From positions 1-64,000 of the forward strand of contig CAMEFI010000006.1 in NCBI GenBank assembly GCA_945915475.1: a stretch of 64,000 nt of DNA, given 5' to 3'. Both the position numbers and the translations under genes were made by a program. The stretch is from an uncultured Clostridium sp. GTDB taxonomy: Bacteria > Bacillota > Clostridia > Lachnospirales > Lachnospiraceae. How positions within the stretch are numbered: the first letter of the stretch is position 1; each line of letters opens with the position of its first letter. Shown here piece after piece: positions 51,737 through 61,733 of this stretch. Under the pieces are notes generated by a model, which worked only from the letters and a program-made list of their open reading frames with translations, searched no databases and was not told the origin of the DNA.

Positions 51737-53785
51737 TTATACTAATGCATTCGAATCAATAATCAATGCTACTTCTCCATCACCTAAGATAGTCGCACCA
51801 CTAATCATTCTATGAATATTAATATATTTACCAAGTGGCTTGATTACAATTTCCTGCTGACCAAGTAAATTGTCAATAACAAGTCCTGTCTGTTTATCAC
51901 CCTTCTTCACGATGACAACGATCAGGTTCTCCTGTTCTTCTTCCTGTTGCGGACAATCCAACACTTCATCTAAACGAACAAGCGGTATTACCATTCCCCG
52001 CAGATTAATTACTTCTTTCTGCTGAACATATTTGATATCATCTATTGATACATCTTCAATTGTAACAATAGAATTCAAAGGTATCGCATATTTCTCCTGT
52101 CTGACTTCTACCATCAATGCCTGAATGATTGCAAGCGTTAATGGAAGACGTACTGTAAATTTGGTTCCTTCTCCCAGCTTTGTGGATACCTCCACATCAC
52201 CGCCTAATCCCTCAATCTTATTCTTAACAACATCAAGGCCAACACCACGACCGGATACGTCAGTGATTTTCTCCGATGTAGAAAATGCCGGGCGAAACAG
52301 CAAATCAATAGCCTCTTTCTCCGTCATCATCTCTGCCTGTTCTTCCGTAATCGTCCCCTTCTTAACAGCAGAAGCCTTAACTTTCTCCACATCAATACCT
52401 GCACCGTCATCAATAACTTCAATGGTTACATTATTACCATCCTGATAAGCATTCAACTGAATCGTTCCAACCTGCGGTTTACCAAGCTTCAATCGTTCAA
52501 TTGTCGGTTCTAATCCGTGGTCAGCGGAATTTCTTAACATATGCATCAACGGATCTCCGATTTCATCAATAACCGTACGGTCAAGTTCTGTATCTTCACC
52601 TGTCATAATCAGTTCCATCTCTTTCCCGAGCTTCTTAGACAGGTCACGGATCATTCTTGGGAAACGGTTCACAACACTCTCAATTGGAACCATTCGAACC
52701 TTCATAACAGACTCATGCAAATTCGTTGTAATTCGCTCAAGATATTCAATCTGTTCATTAAAACTTTGCATGGAAGTCTTGCCATCTTCCTGATTGCTGA
52801 CAGAAACCAATCCATTCTTTGCAATAATCAACTCACTCACTAAGTTCATCAAAACATCTAATTTTTCAATATCTACACGAACGGAACGATTAGCAACCGG
52901 CTTAGCTGCCTTAGCCGGTGCAGCCTTTTTCTTTTTGCTCTCCTCTTTTTCCGGCTCCTTTTCTTCTTTTTGAACAGAACTTACAACGTTAGCATCACTT
53001 GGAATCTCATAATTCTCAATCACAACTTCTTTAATCTCTGATACATTCGATATAATTTTCTTAATTTCTTCTAAAGATTTCTCAGAAATGATCAGCATTG
53101 AAAAATCAAAATCAAATTTCTCATCTTCGATATCCTGTACCCCTGGCACAGATTTGATAATCTCGCCGGCATTCTCTAATCCCTTGAATACAAGAAATGC
53201 TCTCGCCGCCTTCAAAATACAATTTTCATCAATATATACGGTTACCCCATACACATTAAGATTCTTGGCCTTAGCTTCTGTAATGGCATTTTTCTCAAAA
53301 TCAGCAATATCAATATGTAAAAATTTGCGTTTATCCCCATCTTCTGCAGACTTTTCTTCTTTCTTCTCTTCTTTTGCTGCCGGAGCAGATTCCGGAGCCC
53401 CTTCTGCATTGAGACAGGCATTCAACATATTGATCAGCTCTTCATTATCATTCTCGCCTTCATCCGAAGTGTTGATGATACAATCCAGATACTCCTCTAT
53501 TGCATCCAGACACTTAAACACAATATCAACCAAATCCGGTGTTACACTCATCTTCCCATTACGGATCTCTGAAAACACATTCTCCATATCATGGGTTAAC
53601 CGTTGCATTCTCTTAAATCCCATGGTACCTGCCATACCTTTTAAAGAATGTGCTGCACGGAAAATTTCATTAATGGTATCGATGTTATCCGGTTCCGCCT
53701 CTAATACAAGTACCTGATCGTTCAAGTTCTGCAAGTGTTCCTTTGTTTCATCAATAAACATCTCTAGATATTGACTTAAATCCAT
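51737..53785 (-). CDS. cheA: Chemotaxis histidine kinase CheA
   Basis: Receptor-controlled kinase that phosphorylates CheY. Order: P1 Hpt domain with the phospho-accepting His in AAHSLKGMAGTMGF near residue 46; a P2-like CheY-binding region (about 150-260); Lys/Glu/Ala-rich linker (about 275-300); P3 dimerisation; P4 kinase with HMLRNSADHG (N box), DDGAGID (G1) and GRGVGLDVV (G2); and a CheW-like P5 at the end. Length of 682 is normal. The 50-base N-terminal Hpt is intact and no receiver domain is attached. Confidence 0.97.
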   Translation of the reverse strand: MDLSQYLEMFIDETKEHLQNLNDQVLVLEAEPDNIDTINEIFRAAHSLKGMAGTMGFKRMQRLTHDMENVFSEIRNGKMSVTPDLVDIVFKCLDAIEEYLDCIINTSDEGENDNEELINMLNACLNAEGAPESAPAAKEEKKEEKSAEDGDKRKFLHIDIADFEKNAITEAKAKNLNVYGVTVYIDENCILKAARAFLVFKGLENAGEIIKSVPGVQDIEDEKFDFDFSMLIISEKSLEEIKKIISNVSEIKEVVIENYEIPSDANVVSSVQKEEKEPEKEESKKKKAAPAKAAKPVANRSVRVDIEKLDVLMNLVSELIIAKNGLVSVSNQEDGKTSMQSFNEQIEYLERITTNLHESVMKVRMVPIESVVNRFPRMIRDLSKKLGKEMELIMTGEDTELDRTVIDEIGDPLMHMLRNSADHGLEPTIERLKLGKPQVGTIQLNAYQDGNNVTIEVIDDGAGIDVEKVKASAVKKGTITEEQAEMMTEKEAIDLLFRPAFSTSEKITDVSGRGVGLDVVKNKIEGLGGDVEVSTKLGEGTKFTVRLPLTLAIIQALMVEVRQEKYAIPLNSIVTIEDVSIDDIKYVQQKEVINLRGMVIPLVRLDEVLDCPQQEEEQENLIVVIVKKGDKQTGLVIDNLLGQQEIVIKPLGKYINIHRMISGATILGDGEVALIIDSNALV

Positions 53786-53786
53786 C

Positions 53787-54383
53787 TTAACGCACCCCCG
53801 TTTTTTTCATTATTTCATGTCCAATATCATCTAATGGAAGTACCGCATCTGCAAGTCCATTCTCAACAATTGCTTTCGGCATTCCATATACAACACAAGA
53901 TTCTTTCTCCTGTGCAATTGTGTAAATATGCTTGTTCTTTTTTAGCTCTTTCACTCCCTGGTATCCATCTGCACCCATTCCTGTCAATACAACACAGACA
54001 ACAAAGTCTAATGAAACTTCATTCAGACTTTGAAACGTAATATTTGCACAAGGTCTCAATCCATTAACCGGATCTTTCTCATTCTCGCAAAATGTGAGAT
54101 TCCCTTTTCGATCCTGTACAATTTCTAAATGTTTGCCGCCTTTTGCAAGATAGACATGACCTTTTTTAAGCGGTTCTCCGTTTACGACTTCACTAACAGG
54201 TATATTGCTTCTACTGTTCAATCTGTCTGCCAATGTATTGGTAAATCCTTTCGGCATATGCTGTACAATTACAACCGGTGCATCCAGATCAGCCGAAAGT
54301 TCTGGAATGACTCTATGAAGTGCCTTCGGTCCACCTGTAGAGCTGGCAATCACAACAAGTTTTCTGTTTCCGCTGCCTGCCAT
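53787..54383 (-). CDS. CheB-type methylesterase domain protein lacking the receiver domain
   Basis: Hydrolyses receptor glutamyl methyl esters. The 198 residues are just the catalytic domain: Ser in ASSTGGPKAL near residue 14, His in VQHMPKG near 42, and Asp in LTGMGADG near 138. Standard CheB has about 150 more N-terminal residues forming a CheY-like receiver; none is encoded in the 88 bases upstream, where the PilZ gene ends. It is therefore a complete single-domain protein, not a window artefact or visible frameshift. The ATG of MAGSGN has GAGGTG six bases upstream and is preferred to the track start. Activity should not depend on phosphorylation by CheA; it may be regulated another way. 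Confidence 0.88.
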   Translation of the reverse strand: MAGSGNRKLVVIASSTGGPKALHRVIPELSADLDAPVVIVQHMPKGFTNTLADRLNSRSNIPVSEVVNGEPLKKGHVYLAKGGKHLEIVQDRKGNLTFCENEKDPVNGLRPCANITFQSLNEVSLDFVVCVVLTGMGADGYQGVKELKKNKHIYTIAQEKESCVVYGMPKAIVENGLADAVLPLDDIGHEIMKKTGVR

Positions 54384-54420
54384 AAGTTTCACCTCATATA
54401 CTTCCATACTTTATATTCTC

Positions 54421-54449
54421 ATTATACCAAATTCATTTCTACACATAAG
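54421..54449 (-). promoter_or_regulatory. Possible internal promoter before cheB
   Basis: TATAAT on the minus strand with a poor -35 (CTTATG at 17 bases, or TTATGT at 16). The 88-base gap between the PilZ gene and cheB is the longest in this part of the operon, which supports a possible internal promoter. Confidence 0.3.
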
Positions 54450-54471
54450 TGCATAGTAATATTTTTATAAA

Positions 54472-55203
54472 TTATTCCATCCCCATTTCTTTCATTCGGT
54501 TCTTACGCTGAATTTCAAAAATAAAACGAATAATCCTTTCTCTCATTGCACGATCCATCCGATAAAACTGTACTCTTTGTTCATAAATCCGGTTATTGTT
54601 CTGATTCTGAACAGACAACAATAAGTTTGCTAATGTAAAGATAACCTCAGAATTCTCTTCTGTTTCCAGATCGAATTTAAGCTCTATCAGATTCCCCACC
54701 TGTTCTTTGGAAGGAGATACAAACCGCATTCCACCACCACTGATATCTAAAGTAATACCATTTTTCCATTCTATTTCCATTTCATCAGAATTATAAGCCT
54801 TTCCTTCTTCTATATAACGTTGTTCCACTTCTCCAAGCACTCGATATTGTATGGGAATTCTACGCTCTAATCGGTAATACTCTCTCCGCTGTATCTTTTC
54901 CAAAGGACTTCTGTTCTCAATCTCCAATAAAAAGAGTTGACCTTTTTTATATCGTCCGGTCACCACCACCTTACATGCAAGCAGACCGCTCTTTGTATAT
55001 ATTGTCGCCTCAAATTCCTGATTGACTCCAAGCGGAACAATCGTTCCACCCTGTATCGGCATGGAAACCAGCATTCTACCATTCACCATTTCATCCAAAA
55101 CCTGGCTTACATAAACTTTTGGTTTCTCCTCAGCATTGACATAAAGTCTTTTTTCAATTTTCTTTAATTCTAACTTATCTCCAATTTGAATTCGTTCATC
55201 CAT
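54472..55203 (-). CDS. PilZ-domain protein, YcgR-type flagellar brake
   Basis: N-terminal YcgR-like domain (about 1-95) and C-terminal PilZ domain (about 100-230). Both cyclic-di-GMP binding motifs are present: RREYYRLERR (R-x-x-x-R, near residues 108-117) and DISGGGMRF (D-x-S-x-x-G, near 154-162). Cyclic-di-GMP-bound YcgR-type proteins slow the flagellar motor. Its place inside the flagellar operon, between flhG and cheB, supports that role. No start problem: GTAAGAG lies just before the ATG, though the site is not strong. Confidence 0.88.
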   Translation of the reverse strand: MDERIQIGDKLELKKIEKRLYVNAEEKPKVYVSQVLDEMVNGRMLVSMPIQGGTIVPLGVNQEFEATIYTKSGLLACKVVVTGRYKKGQLFLLEIENRSPLEKIQRREYYRLERRIPIQYRVLGEVEQRYIEEGKAYNSDEMEIEWKNGITLDISGGGMRFVSPSKEQVGNLIELKFDLETEENSEVIFTLANLLLSVQNQNNNRIYEQRVQFYRMDRAMRERIIRFIFEIQRKNRMKEMGME

Positions 55204-55207
55204 ACTC

Positions 55208-56095
55208 TTACCCGTTTATTTTCTTTGTTTTAATGAAACGTAGAAACACTTTTGCAATCCCACTTTTTGTTTCTTCCAGTTCTTTAATATCCAAAAGCTT
55301 ATTACACATTTTCTTAATCTGCTTTGCAGGTTCTCCATTCGGCTCTCGAATCAATACCGGTGTTTGCTCTAATACCGAATCAGACACCCCATTATCTTGT
55401 GGAATATAACCTAAATATTCTAAATTAATATTAAGGAACTTAGAAACCACAATGCTGATCTTGTCGTATATTTCCGCACCTTCTTCTTGATTTTGCACCC
55501 GATTTGTTATCACTTTAATGGATTTCTCTTCGCGATCAAAATCCTTCTTTCTGTTAACAGCCTTCAAAAGGGAATATGAATCTGTGATGGATGTGGGTTC
55601 TGGTGTAACCACTAACAACACTTCCGGTGAACTGATAACAAATTCAATAACAGAATCCGAAATTCCCGCTCCGGTATCAATTATTATCACATCATACATA
55701 CTATCAAGCTTAACCATTTTGCTGATTAATTTTTTCAGGCTAATCTTATCGAGATTCACTAAATCCTGCACACCGGAACCGCCCGATATAAAACCGATTC
55801 CATTCGGTCCCTGTGTGATGATTTCATCAACCGATTTTCCATTATAGATCAGATCAGCCAGATTATATTGCGGTCGAATACCCAACATGACCTCAACATT
55901 TGCAAGTCCAAAATCTGCATCTATAATGACGACTTTCTTTCCCAGGTTCTGTAACTGCAGTGCCAAATTAACCGAAATACTAGTCTTACCAACACCGCCT
56001 TTTCCACTTGTAACTGCAATAACCCTGGAAGAAGGTGCCTGTTCTTTTAACTGTTCTACTTTTTTGCGTAATTCATCTGCCTGATCCATAGCCAT
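55208..56095 (-). CDS. flhG: FlhG (YlxH/FleN), MinD-like ATPase for flagellar number and placement
   Basis: Walker-type ATPase partnered with FlhF. Deviant Walker [17 protein letters not shown] near residues 28-43, [14 protein letters not shown] near 60-73 and a switch-II DTGAG near 140. An N-terminal helical extension (about 25 residues) precedes the ATPase; such extensions activate FlhF GTPase. The track GTG overlaps the site; of two ATGs, the first (AGGAGG, five bases) is chosen, but one four codons on is also possible. It overlaps the end of flhF. Confidence 0.93.
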   Translation of the reverse strand: MAMDQADELRKKVEQLKEQAPSSRVIAVTSGKGGVGKTSISVNLALQLQNLGKKVVIIDADFGLANVEVMLGIRPQYNLADLIYNGKSVDEIITQGPNGIGFISGGSGVQDLVNLDKISLKKLISKMVKLDSMYDVIIIDTGAGISDSVIEFVISSPEVLLVVTPEPTSITDSYSLLKAVNRKKDFDREEKSIKVITNRVQNQEEGAEIYDKISIVVSKFLNINLEYLGYIPQDNGVSDSVLEQTPVLIREPNGEPAKQIKKMCNKLLDIKELEETKSGIAKVFLRFIKTKKING

Positions 56096-57353
56096 CTCCA
56101 CCTCCTAGTACCTGTTTTGCAATCACCTGTGGATTCATCACTTCAATATCATCCGGAACATTTTGTCCATAAGACACATAGGATAACGACATACCTGTAT
56201 CTAATTTAATATTCAAAATATTGCCAATGGCATCTGTCTCATCCAATTTTGTAAAGATGAGATTACATTCAGATATATCATCGTAAAGTGCTGTAATTTT
56301 TTTCAAATCTTTGTATTTTGTTGTTGCGCTCAATACAAGATACGTAGAAATATTATATTTAAAAAATGTCTCCATAAAACCTTTTAAATCATCCATACGA
56401 TTCTTATTTTTATGAGACCGGCCGGCCGTATCTACCAGCACATAATCATAATCCTTGTACTTTGGAAGAATATCTTCTATCTCTTCTTTTTCATAGACAA
56501 CCTCAACAGGAATTGACAAAATGCTGGCATAAGTTTTTATCTGTTCTACGGCTGAAATCCGATAGGTGTCTGCTGTCAGTATTGCAATCTTCTTCTTTTG
56601 TTCAAGTATGAGTTTAGAAGACAGTTTGGCAATTGTAGTCGTTTTCCCAACCCCGGTGGGTCCGATAAATAAAATAATCTTAGGCCTCTTTTCATCGTTT
56701 TTCAATGAAATTGGTTGTACCTGTCCAAGTTTTAATATGATCTTCTGGTAAACACCAGACAACATATCATCCAATGTACGAACATTTCCGGTATGTGTAA
56801 TCTCTTCTATGATCTGTTTTGCATATGTATAGGACACTTCATTTGCTGTCAATTGCTCCATAATCAAATCAATCGATTTCTGTCGAACAGACTCCTTTGC
56901 ATCCGCCTTCTCTTTCTTACTATCATGTTTATTATCTTCTGATACCTCTTCCTTATTATCAGATAACATTTTTTTCTCTTCATCCGGCTTTATCTTTGAT
57001 GTCTTCTCTTCTTTTTTCTGGCTTTCTATTTGTTCCTCTAACAGCTTGGCAAGACTGTTTAATTTCTCATTCAACGCTTTTGTTTCATCATCTTCCGCTT
57101 TTTGTTCCGGATGCAGTTTCTCATTGATCTTGTCATTAAACTGTGCTGATACCTTACTTTCTGATTTCTTCGGCTCCTCTGTATTCTCATCAACAGCAGC
57201 TGTCACTTCCACCTGTGTCTTTCGGAACATCTTGAATAAGCCCTTGGGCTTAATTGTCTTAATGTTCATTACTATGGCATCTTTTCCAAGATCTTCTTTT
57301 GCCAGCATAATCGCTTCCGTTTCTGTGTTACCCTGAAATTTCTTAATTATCAT
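56073..57353 (-). CDS. flhF: Flagellar SRP-type GTPase FlhF
   Basis: SRP-like GTPase that sets where flagella assemble. The N-terminal B domain (1-90) is followed by a long Lys/Glu-rich linker, then N and G domains with [18 protein letters not shown] near residue 222-239, [24 protein letters not shown] and [11 protein letters not shown]. Length of 426 is normal for Clostridia. It overlaps flhA at one end and flhG at the other, giving a coupled flhA-flhF-flhG set. Confidence 0.95.
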   Translation of the reverse strand: MIIKKFQGNTETEAIMLAKEDLGKDAIVMNIKTIKPKGLFKMFRKTQVEVTAAVDENTEEPKKSESKVSAQFNDKINEKLHPEQKAEDDETKALNEKLNSLAKLLEEQIESQKKEEKTSKIKPDEEKKMLSDNKEEVSEDNKHDSKKEKADAKESVRQKSIDLIMEQLTANEVSYTYAKQIIEEITHTGNVRTLDDMLSGVYQKIILKLGQVQPISLKNDEKRPKIILFIGPTGVGKTTTIAKLSSKLILEQKKKIAILTADTYRISAVEQIKTYASILSIPVEVVYEKEEIEDILPKYKDYDYVLVDTAGRSHKNKNRMDDLKGFMETFFKYNISTYLVLSATTKYKDLKKITALYDDISECNLIFTKLDETDAIGNILNIKLDTGMSLSYVSYGQNVPDDIEVMNPQVIAKQVLGGGDGYGSGR

Positions 57354-59409
57354 TATATGTCACCACCCCTATTGATTGTAATTCTACATCTGATTCGATC
57401 TCATTATACGACACAACAATCAAATCTTTAAAATAATCTTTTGTTAATTTCTTAAAATACATTCGGACAATCGGAGAAGTGATAATAATAGGAGATTTTC
57501 CCTGACTTTCCAATTTCTTAATCTCATTCTCAACAGAATTTAATATCTTCTTTGTTGCTGCAGGATCCAAAGTAATATAAGCTCCCTGTTCAGTCTGCTT
57601 GACAGAATTCATAATATCCTGTTCCACCTTCGGATCCAATGTTACAACTGTTGTCATCTCTCCATCCGAAAAATATGTATTTGAGATTGCTCTCTTTAAT
57701 CGCTGTCTTACATATTCTGTTAAAATATCGGTATCTCTGGTGGTCGCCGCATAGTCTGCCAGCGTCTCAAATATAGTAACAAGATCCCGGATGGAAATAC
57801 CTTCCGATAATAAATTCTGTAATACTTTCTGTATTTCTCCAACACCTAGTAGCTTTGGAACCAGTTCATCAATAAGCGTTGTATTGTTCTCTTTCACATT
57901 ATTGATCAGATTCTGAACATCCTGTCTCGTCAACAATTCATCTAAATGGCTCTTGATTACCTCTGTCAAATGCGTTGCAATGATAGATGGCGGATCCACA
58001 ACTGTATAACCCATAGACTCCGCACGTTCTCTCTGACTTTCCGTAATCCAGATAGCCGGCAGATGAAAGGATGGCTCAAAGGTGGGAATACCTGTAATCT
58101 CTTCTTCCACATAACCGGGATTCATTGCCATATAATGATCAAATAAAATCTCTCCTTCACTAATCTGAATCCCCTTAATCTTAATGATATACTGGTTCGG
58201 ATTCAGCTGAATATTATCGCGTAAACGAATAATCGGAACAACTGCTCCTAATTCCAATGCAATCTGTCTTCGAATCATAACCACACGATCCAGCAAATCC
58301 CCTCCCTGATTCACATCCGCAAGAGGAATAATGCCATAACCGAATTCTAGTTCTATCGGATCAACCTGTAACAATGCATTTACATTCTCATGCCGTCTGA
58401 TCTCGTCTGCCTGTACCTCTTCTTCTTTCACTTCTTCTTCAATGGATTCCACTTCCTTTGAATGCTCCACTAAGCGTCCAAAAACAATAAGTCCTAATCC
58501 AAATGCCAGGTAAATAAGAATTCTTCCCTCACTTCTAAGAGGTGTAAAAACACCCAGAAAGCATAACGTTCCCCCTACAATATACATAACCTTCGGCAGA
58601 TGGAACAACTGGCTGAACATCATATCCCCTATATTATCCGCTTTTGCACCTTTTGTAACCAATATACCGGTTGCAATAGAAATAAGCATAGAAGGAATCT
58701 GGGATACCAGACCGTCACCAATCGTAAGAATCGTGTACTTAGAAAGAGCTTCCTGTAGCTCCATTCCCTGCATCGATACACCCATAATAATACCACCTAC
58801 AATATTAATCATGGTAATGATCAAACCTGCTGTAGCATCTCCTTTTACATATTTCGTAGCACCATCCATGGATCCATAAAATGCAGACTCCTGCTGAATC
58901 TTCTCACGTCGTTCCATGGCTTCTTTATCTGTAATTGCACCAGTATTCAAATCTGCATCAATGGCCATCTGTTTACCCGGCATTGCATCCAATGTAAATC
59001 GGGCTGTTACTTCCGAAACACGCTCTGATCCCTTGTTGATAACAACCATCTGTACAATAACAAGAACTATGAAGATAATAGCACCAACTACCAGATTCCC
59101 TCCACCTACAAAATTACCAAAGGTCTGTACAACAACACCAGGATCACCTGTTGTTAATATTAATTTGGTTGAAGAAATATTCAACGCAATCCTAAATACA
59201 GTAGAAAACAGTAATATTGTCGGAAAACTCGACATATCCAGTGTCTCAGCAGCATAGAGACAATTAAAGAGAATAAATAATGAAATCATAATATTCACTG
59301 TAATTAATATATCTAATAAAAGAGAAGGTATTGGAATAATGAATAAAATAATTGCAGCTAACAAATAAAGACCGACAAATAAATCTGCCCGAAATGCAAT
59401 CTTTTTCAT
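57343..59409 (-). CDS. flhA: Flagellar export-gate protein FlhA
   Basis: Large membrane component of the type III export apparatus. The N-terminal 310 residues hold about eight membrane segments and the conserved FHIPEP-family block (FILFNCLYAAETLDMSSFPTILL region and DAMPGKQMAIDADLNTGAI near 140-158). The C-terminal half is the cytoplasmic chaperone/substrate-docking ring domain. Length of 688 is normal. It follows flhB and overlaps flhF. Confidence 0.97.
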   Translation of the reverse strand: MKKIAFRADLFVGLYLLAAIILFIIPIPSLLLDILITVNIMISLFILFNCLYAAETLDMSSFPTILLFSTVFRIALNISSTKLILTTGDPGVVVQTFGNFVGGGNLVVGAIIFIVLVIVQMVVINKGSERVSEVTARFTLDAMPGKQMAIDADLNTGAITDKEAMERREKIQQESAFYGSMDGATKYVKGDATAGLIITMINIVGGIIMGVSMQGMELQEALSKYTILTIGDGLVSQIPSMLISIATGILVTKGAKADNIGDMMFSQLFHLPKVMYIVGGTLCFLGVFTPLRSEGRILIYLAFGLGLIVFGRLVEHSKEVESIEEEVKEEEVQADEIRRHENVNALLQVDPIELEFGYGIIPLADVNQGGDLLDRVVMIRRQIALELGAVVPIIRLRDNIQLNPNQYIIKIKGIQISEGEILFDHYMAMNPGYVEEEITGIPTFEPSFHLPAIWITESQRERAESMGYTVVDPPSIIATHLTEVIKSHLDELLTRQDVQNLINNVKENNTTLIDELVPKLLGVGEIQKVLQNLLSEGISIRDLVTIFETLADYAATTRDTDILTEYVRQRLKRAISNTYFSDGEMTTVVTLDPKVEQDIMNSVKQTEQGAYITLDPAATKKILNSVENEIKKLESQGKSPIIITSPIVRMYFKKLTKDYFKDLIVVSYNEIESDVELQSIGVVTYNDN

Positions 59410-59460
59410 TATTCTAACACCTCCTTTTTCTAAACTCCATCATGTGTTTACGAAACTATA

Positions 59461-60585
59461 CTAACTAACCTTATTATGTAATTGATATACATATGCTAAT
59501 ACTTCTGCCACCGCCTGATATAATTCCGGAGGAATCTCAGCTCCTAATTCCACATTATAATATAACATTCTGGCCAGTGGTTTATTTTCAACAATCTCCA
59601 CCTGATTCTCTCTTGCAACTTCTTTGATCCGTCCTGCCAAAAAATCTGCTCCCTTTGCCACAACAATTGGTGCCTGCCCCTGACCAGCCTTATAAGAAAG
59701 CGCTACCGCAAAATGTGTCGGGTTTGTAATCACCACATCCGCTTCCGGAATGGCTGCCATCATACGACGCTGGGAAGCCTGTTGCATACGTTGACGCTGC
59801 TGACCTTTTACTTTCGGATCTCCTTCCTGATTTTTATACTCATCCTTTACTTCCTGTTTGGTCATCTTATTATCCGTCTTGAATTTCCATTTCTGATAAA
59901 GAAAATCCGCGGCACTGATGGCACAGAACAACAAACAAATCTTAAGTGAAAGCTCCATAACAATATCATACATCAGGCTCACACTCTGCATAACAGACAT
60001 ATCAAAGATTAAATATATTTCCTTCACATGCTCCACAAATACTCCATAAGCAAGATAGGAAATCATTACCACCTTCACAATAGATTTCAGAAGTTCCACC
60101 AACGTGTTAAGCGAAAACATACGCTTCACACCATTCACGGGATTCAACTTGTTAAATTTGGGCATTAACGGCTTCGATGTCACTTTAAATTTGAATTGTA
60201 AAGCATTACTTAAAAATGCAACCACAAATCCAAGCAAAAGAAAAGGAGCAATGGTAATTGCAATATTCATAATTGCTTTCAACATCAGAAAATTAAATGC
60301 CTTTACATCAATTCCGTCTACTGCATACCGGGTAATCATGGAATAGAAATCTTTAAATGTAGCAATCAAACGATTTCCAATAAATCCTACCGCAAATTTC
60401 AAACACACAAATAAAGCAAGCAATGTTGCTGTTGTAGAGACCTCCACACTCTTTGCAACATTACCTTCTTCTCTGACATCCTCTAACTTCTTTGTTGTTG
60501 CATCCTCTGTTTTTTCACCACCGGGACCTTCTTTTGCAAACATCTGCAAATCCAGCGGCATTCTAATTTGATATTCGTAATCCAC
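59461..60585 (-). CDS. flhB: Flagellar export-gate and substrate-switch protein FlhB
   Basis: Four membrane segments (residues about 50-230) and a cytoplasmic C-terminal domain with the autocleavage motif NPTH near residue 288 ([15 protein letters not shown]). The N-terminus carries the FlhB-type [23 protein letters not shown] signal-like stretch near 23-45, preceded by an extra 20 residues. Start GTG has AAGGGA about ten bases upstream; no ATG with a better site exists until nine codons later. The free FhlB paralogue at 24 kb resembles its last 85 residues. Confidence 0.95.
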   Translation of the reverse strand: MDYEYQIRMPLDLQMFAKEGPGGEKTEDATTKKLEDVREEGNVAKSVEVSTTATLLALFVCLKFAVGFIGNRLIATFKDFYSMITRYAVDGIDVKAFNFLMLKAIMNIAITIAPFLLLGFVVAFLSNALQFKFKVTSKPLMPKFNKLNPVNGVKRMFSLNTLVELLKSIVKVVMISYLAYGVFVEHVKEIYLIFDMSVMQSVSLMYDIVMELSLKICLLFCAISAADFLYQKWKFKTDNKMTKQEVKDEYKNQEGDPKVKGQQRQRMQQASQRRMMAAIPEADVVITNPTHFAVALSYKAGQGQAPIVVAKGADFLAGRIKEVARENQVEIVENKPLARMLYYNVELGAEIPPELYQAVAEVLAYVYQLHNKVS

Positions 60586-60659
60586 TTAATCACAATCCCT
60601 TATATAATATTGTAACACCAGCCAAAATGGAATCAACTAATCACACTCTATCCAAATCA

Positions 60660-61439
60660 TCACATAAATGCTTTTATCACATTTGTAACAATGGTCTGCA
60701 TTTCTTCAAATATATATTCTGTGATTGTCGGCAGGAAACCAATGGTAACAAACAATACTGCAAAGCCAAGAAAAATCTTTAACTGAATACCAATCACAAA
60801 CATATTCATCTGCGGTGCTGTCTTTGCAAGTACACCCAATACCACATTCAAAAGCATAATTGCAATCATAACGGGAAGTGCAATTCGAATAGCAATAATA
60901 AAATAATCCCCAATATACTGAATCATCGTATCATATAAAGTCCCTGTATCAATCGCAACCTGTCCAAGAGGTATTAACTGAAAAGAATCTGACAGAGCAG
61001 AAAGGATAAAGTAATGCATATTGGAACATAACATAATAACCATCACTAACATATTATAAAACTCTGCTGTAATCGTTATCTCCGAATTCATACTCTGATC
61101 AAATTCAGACACCATGGAAAATCCAATTTCTCTGTCAATAAACTGACCCGCCGCATTAATAATGGATAATGTTACATTTGACATAAATCCTATGGTAATT
61201 CCAACAACCAATTCCTTAAGCAACAATACTGTGTATTCCAAAAAAGTAGTATATCCCAGTGAAACATACGGATTTGCCGTAAATATAGCAAGTGCACATG
61301 CTATTCCAATAAAAATGCGCACTCTTCTGGTCACTGCCCGATTACCAAAAATGGGTGCAAAGGCCATTGCACCCATTACTCTGACAAAAATGGCTAAGTA
61401 ATATTCTAAATGCGCAATAGAAAATGAATATTCAATCAT
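60660..61439 (-). CDS. fliR: Flagellar export protein FliR
   Basis: Polytopic membrane protein of the FliPQR core. About six hydrophobic segments are spread over 259 residues, with the conserved FMSNVTLSIINAAGQFIDREIGF-like stretch near 98-120 and LLNVVLGVLAKTAPQMNMFVIGIQLK near 205-230. It is encoded right after fliQ, in the usual fliO-fliP-fliQ-fliR-flhB-flhA order. Confidence 0.95.
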   Translation of the reverse strand: MIEYSFSIAHLEYYLAIFVRVMGAMAFAPIFGNRAVTRRVRIFIGIACALAIFTANPYVSLGYTTFLEYTVLLLKELVVGITIGFMSNVTLSIINAAGQFIDREIGFSMVSEFDQSMNSEITITAEFYNMLVMVIMLCSNMHYFILSALSDSFQLIPLGQVAIDTGTLYDTMIQYIGDYFIIAIRIALPVMIAIMLLNVVLGVLAKTAPQMNMFVIGIQLKIFLGFAVLFVTIGFLPTITEYIFEEMQTIVTNVIKAFM

Positions 61440-61442
61440 ATA

Positions 61443-61712
61443 CTACCTCACATAGGTCGAAAAATTCTCGAATAATTTCTCCATAAAATCTACAATATTA
61501 TTCATAATCCATCCGCCACACAGAATGATCATAATAAAAATACTAAGTATCTTTGGTACAAATGTAAGCGTCTGTTCCTGAATAGATGTCACTGTCTGAA
61601 AAATACTGATAACAAGACCAACAACTAACGAGACAAGTAACAACGGTGCCGAACATTTGATAATCAACCATAATGCCTCTCTTGCAATATCAATTACAAC
61701 TTCTGTTGTCAT
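61443..61712 (-). CDS. fliQ: Flagellar export protein FliQ
   Basis: 89 residues, two membrane hairpin helices. Conserved segment SLVVGLVISIFQTVTSIQEQTLTFVPKI near residues 27-54. Gap to fliR is only a few bases. Confidence 0.96.
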   Translation of the reverse strand: MTTEVVIDIAREALWLIIKCSAPLLLVSLVVGLVISIFQTVTSIQEQTLTFVPKILSIFIMIILCGGWIMNNIVDFMEKLFENFSTYVR

Positions 61713-61733
61713 TTACACACTTCCTATCTACCG

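Noticed and set aside
53088-53717. 209-residue plus-strand ORF inside cheA
   Set aside because: Antisense shadow of the cheA N-terminal half; Ser-rich with no motif.
54384-54471. Possible frameshifted CheB receiver domain upstream of cheB
   Set aside because: Only 88 bases separate the PilZ gene and cheB, far too short for a receiver domain of about 120 residues, and no receiver-like motif occurs in any frame there.
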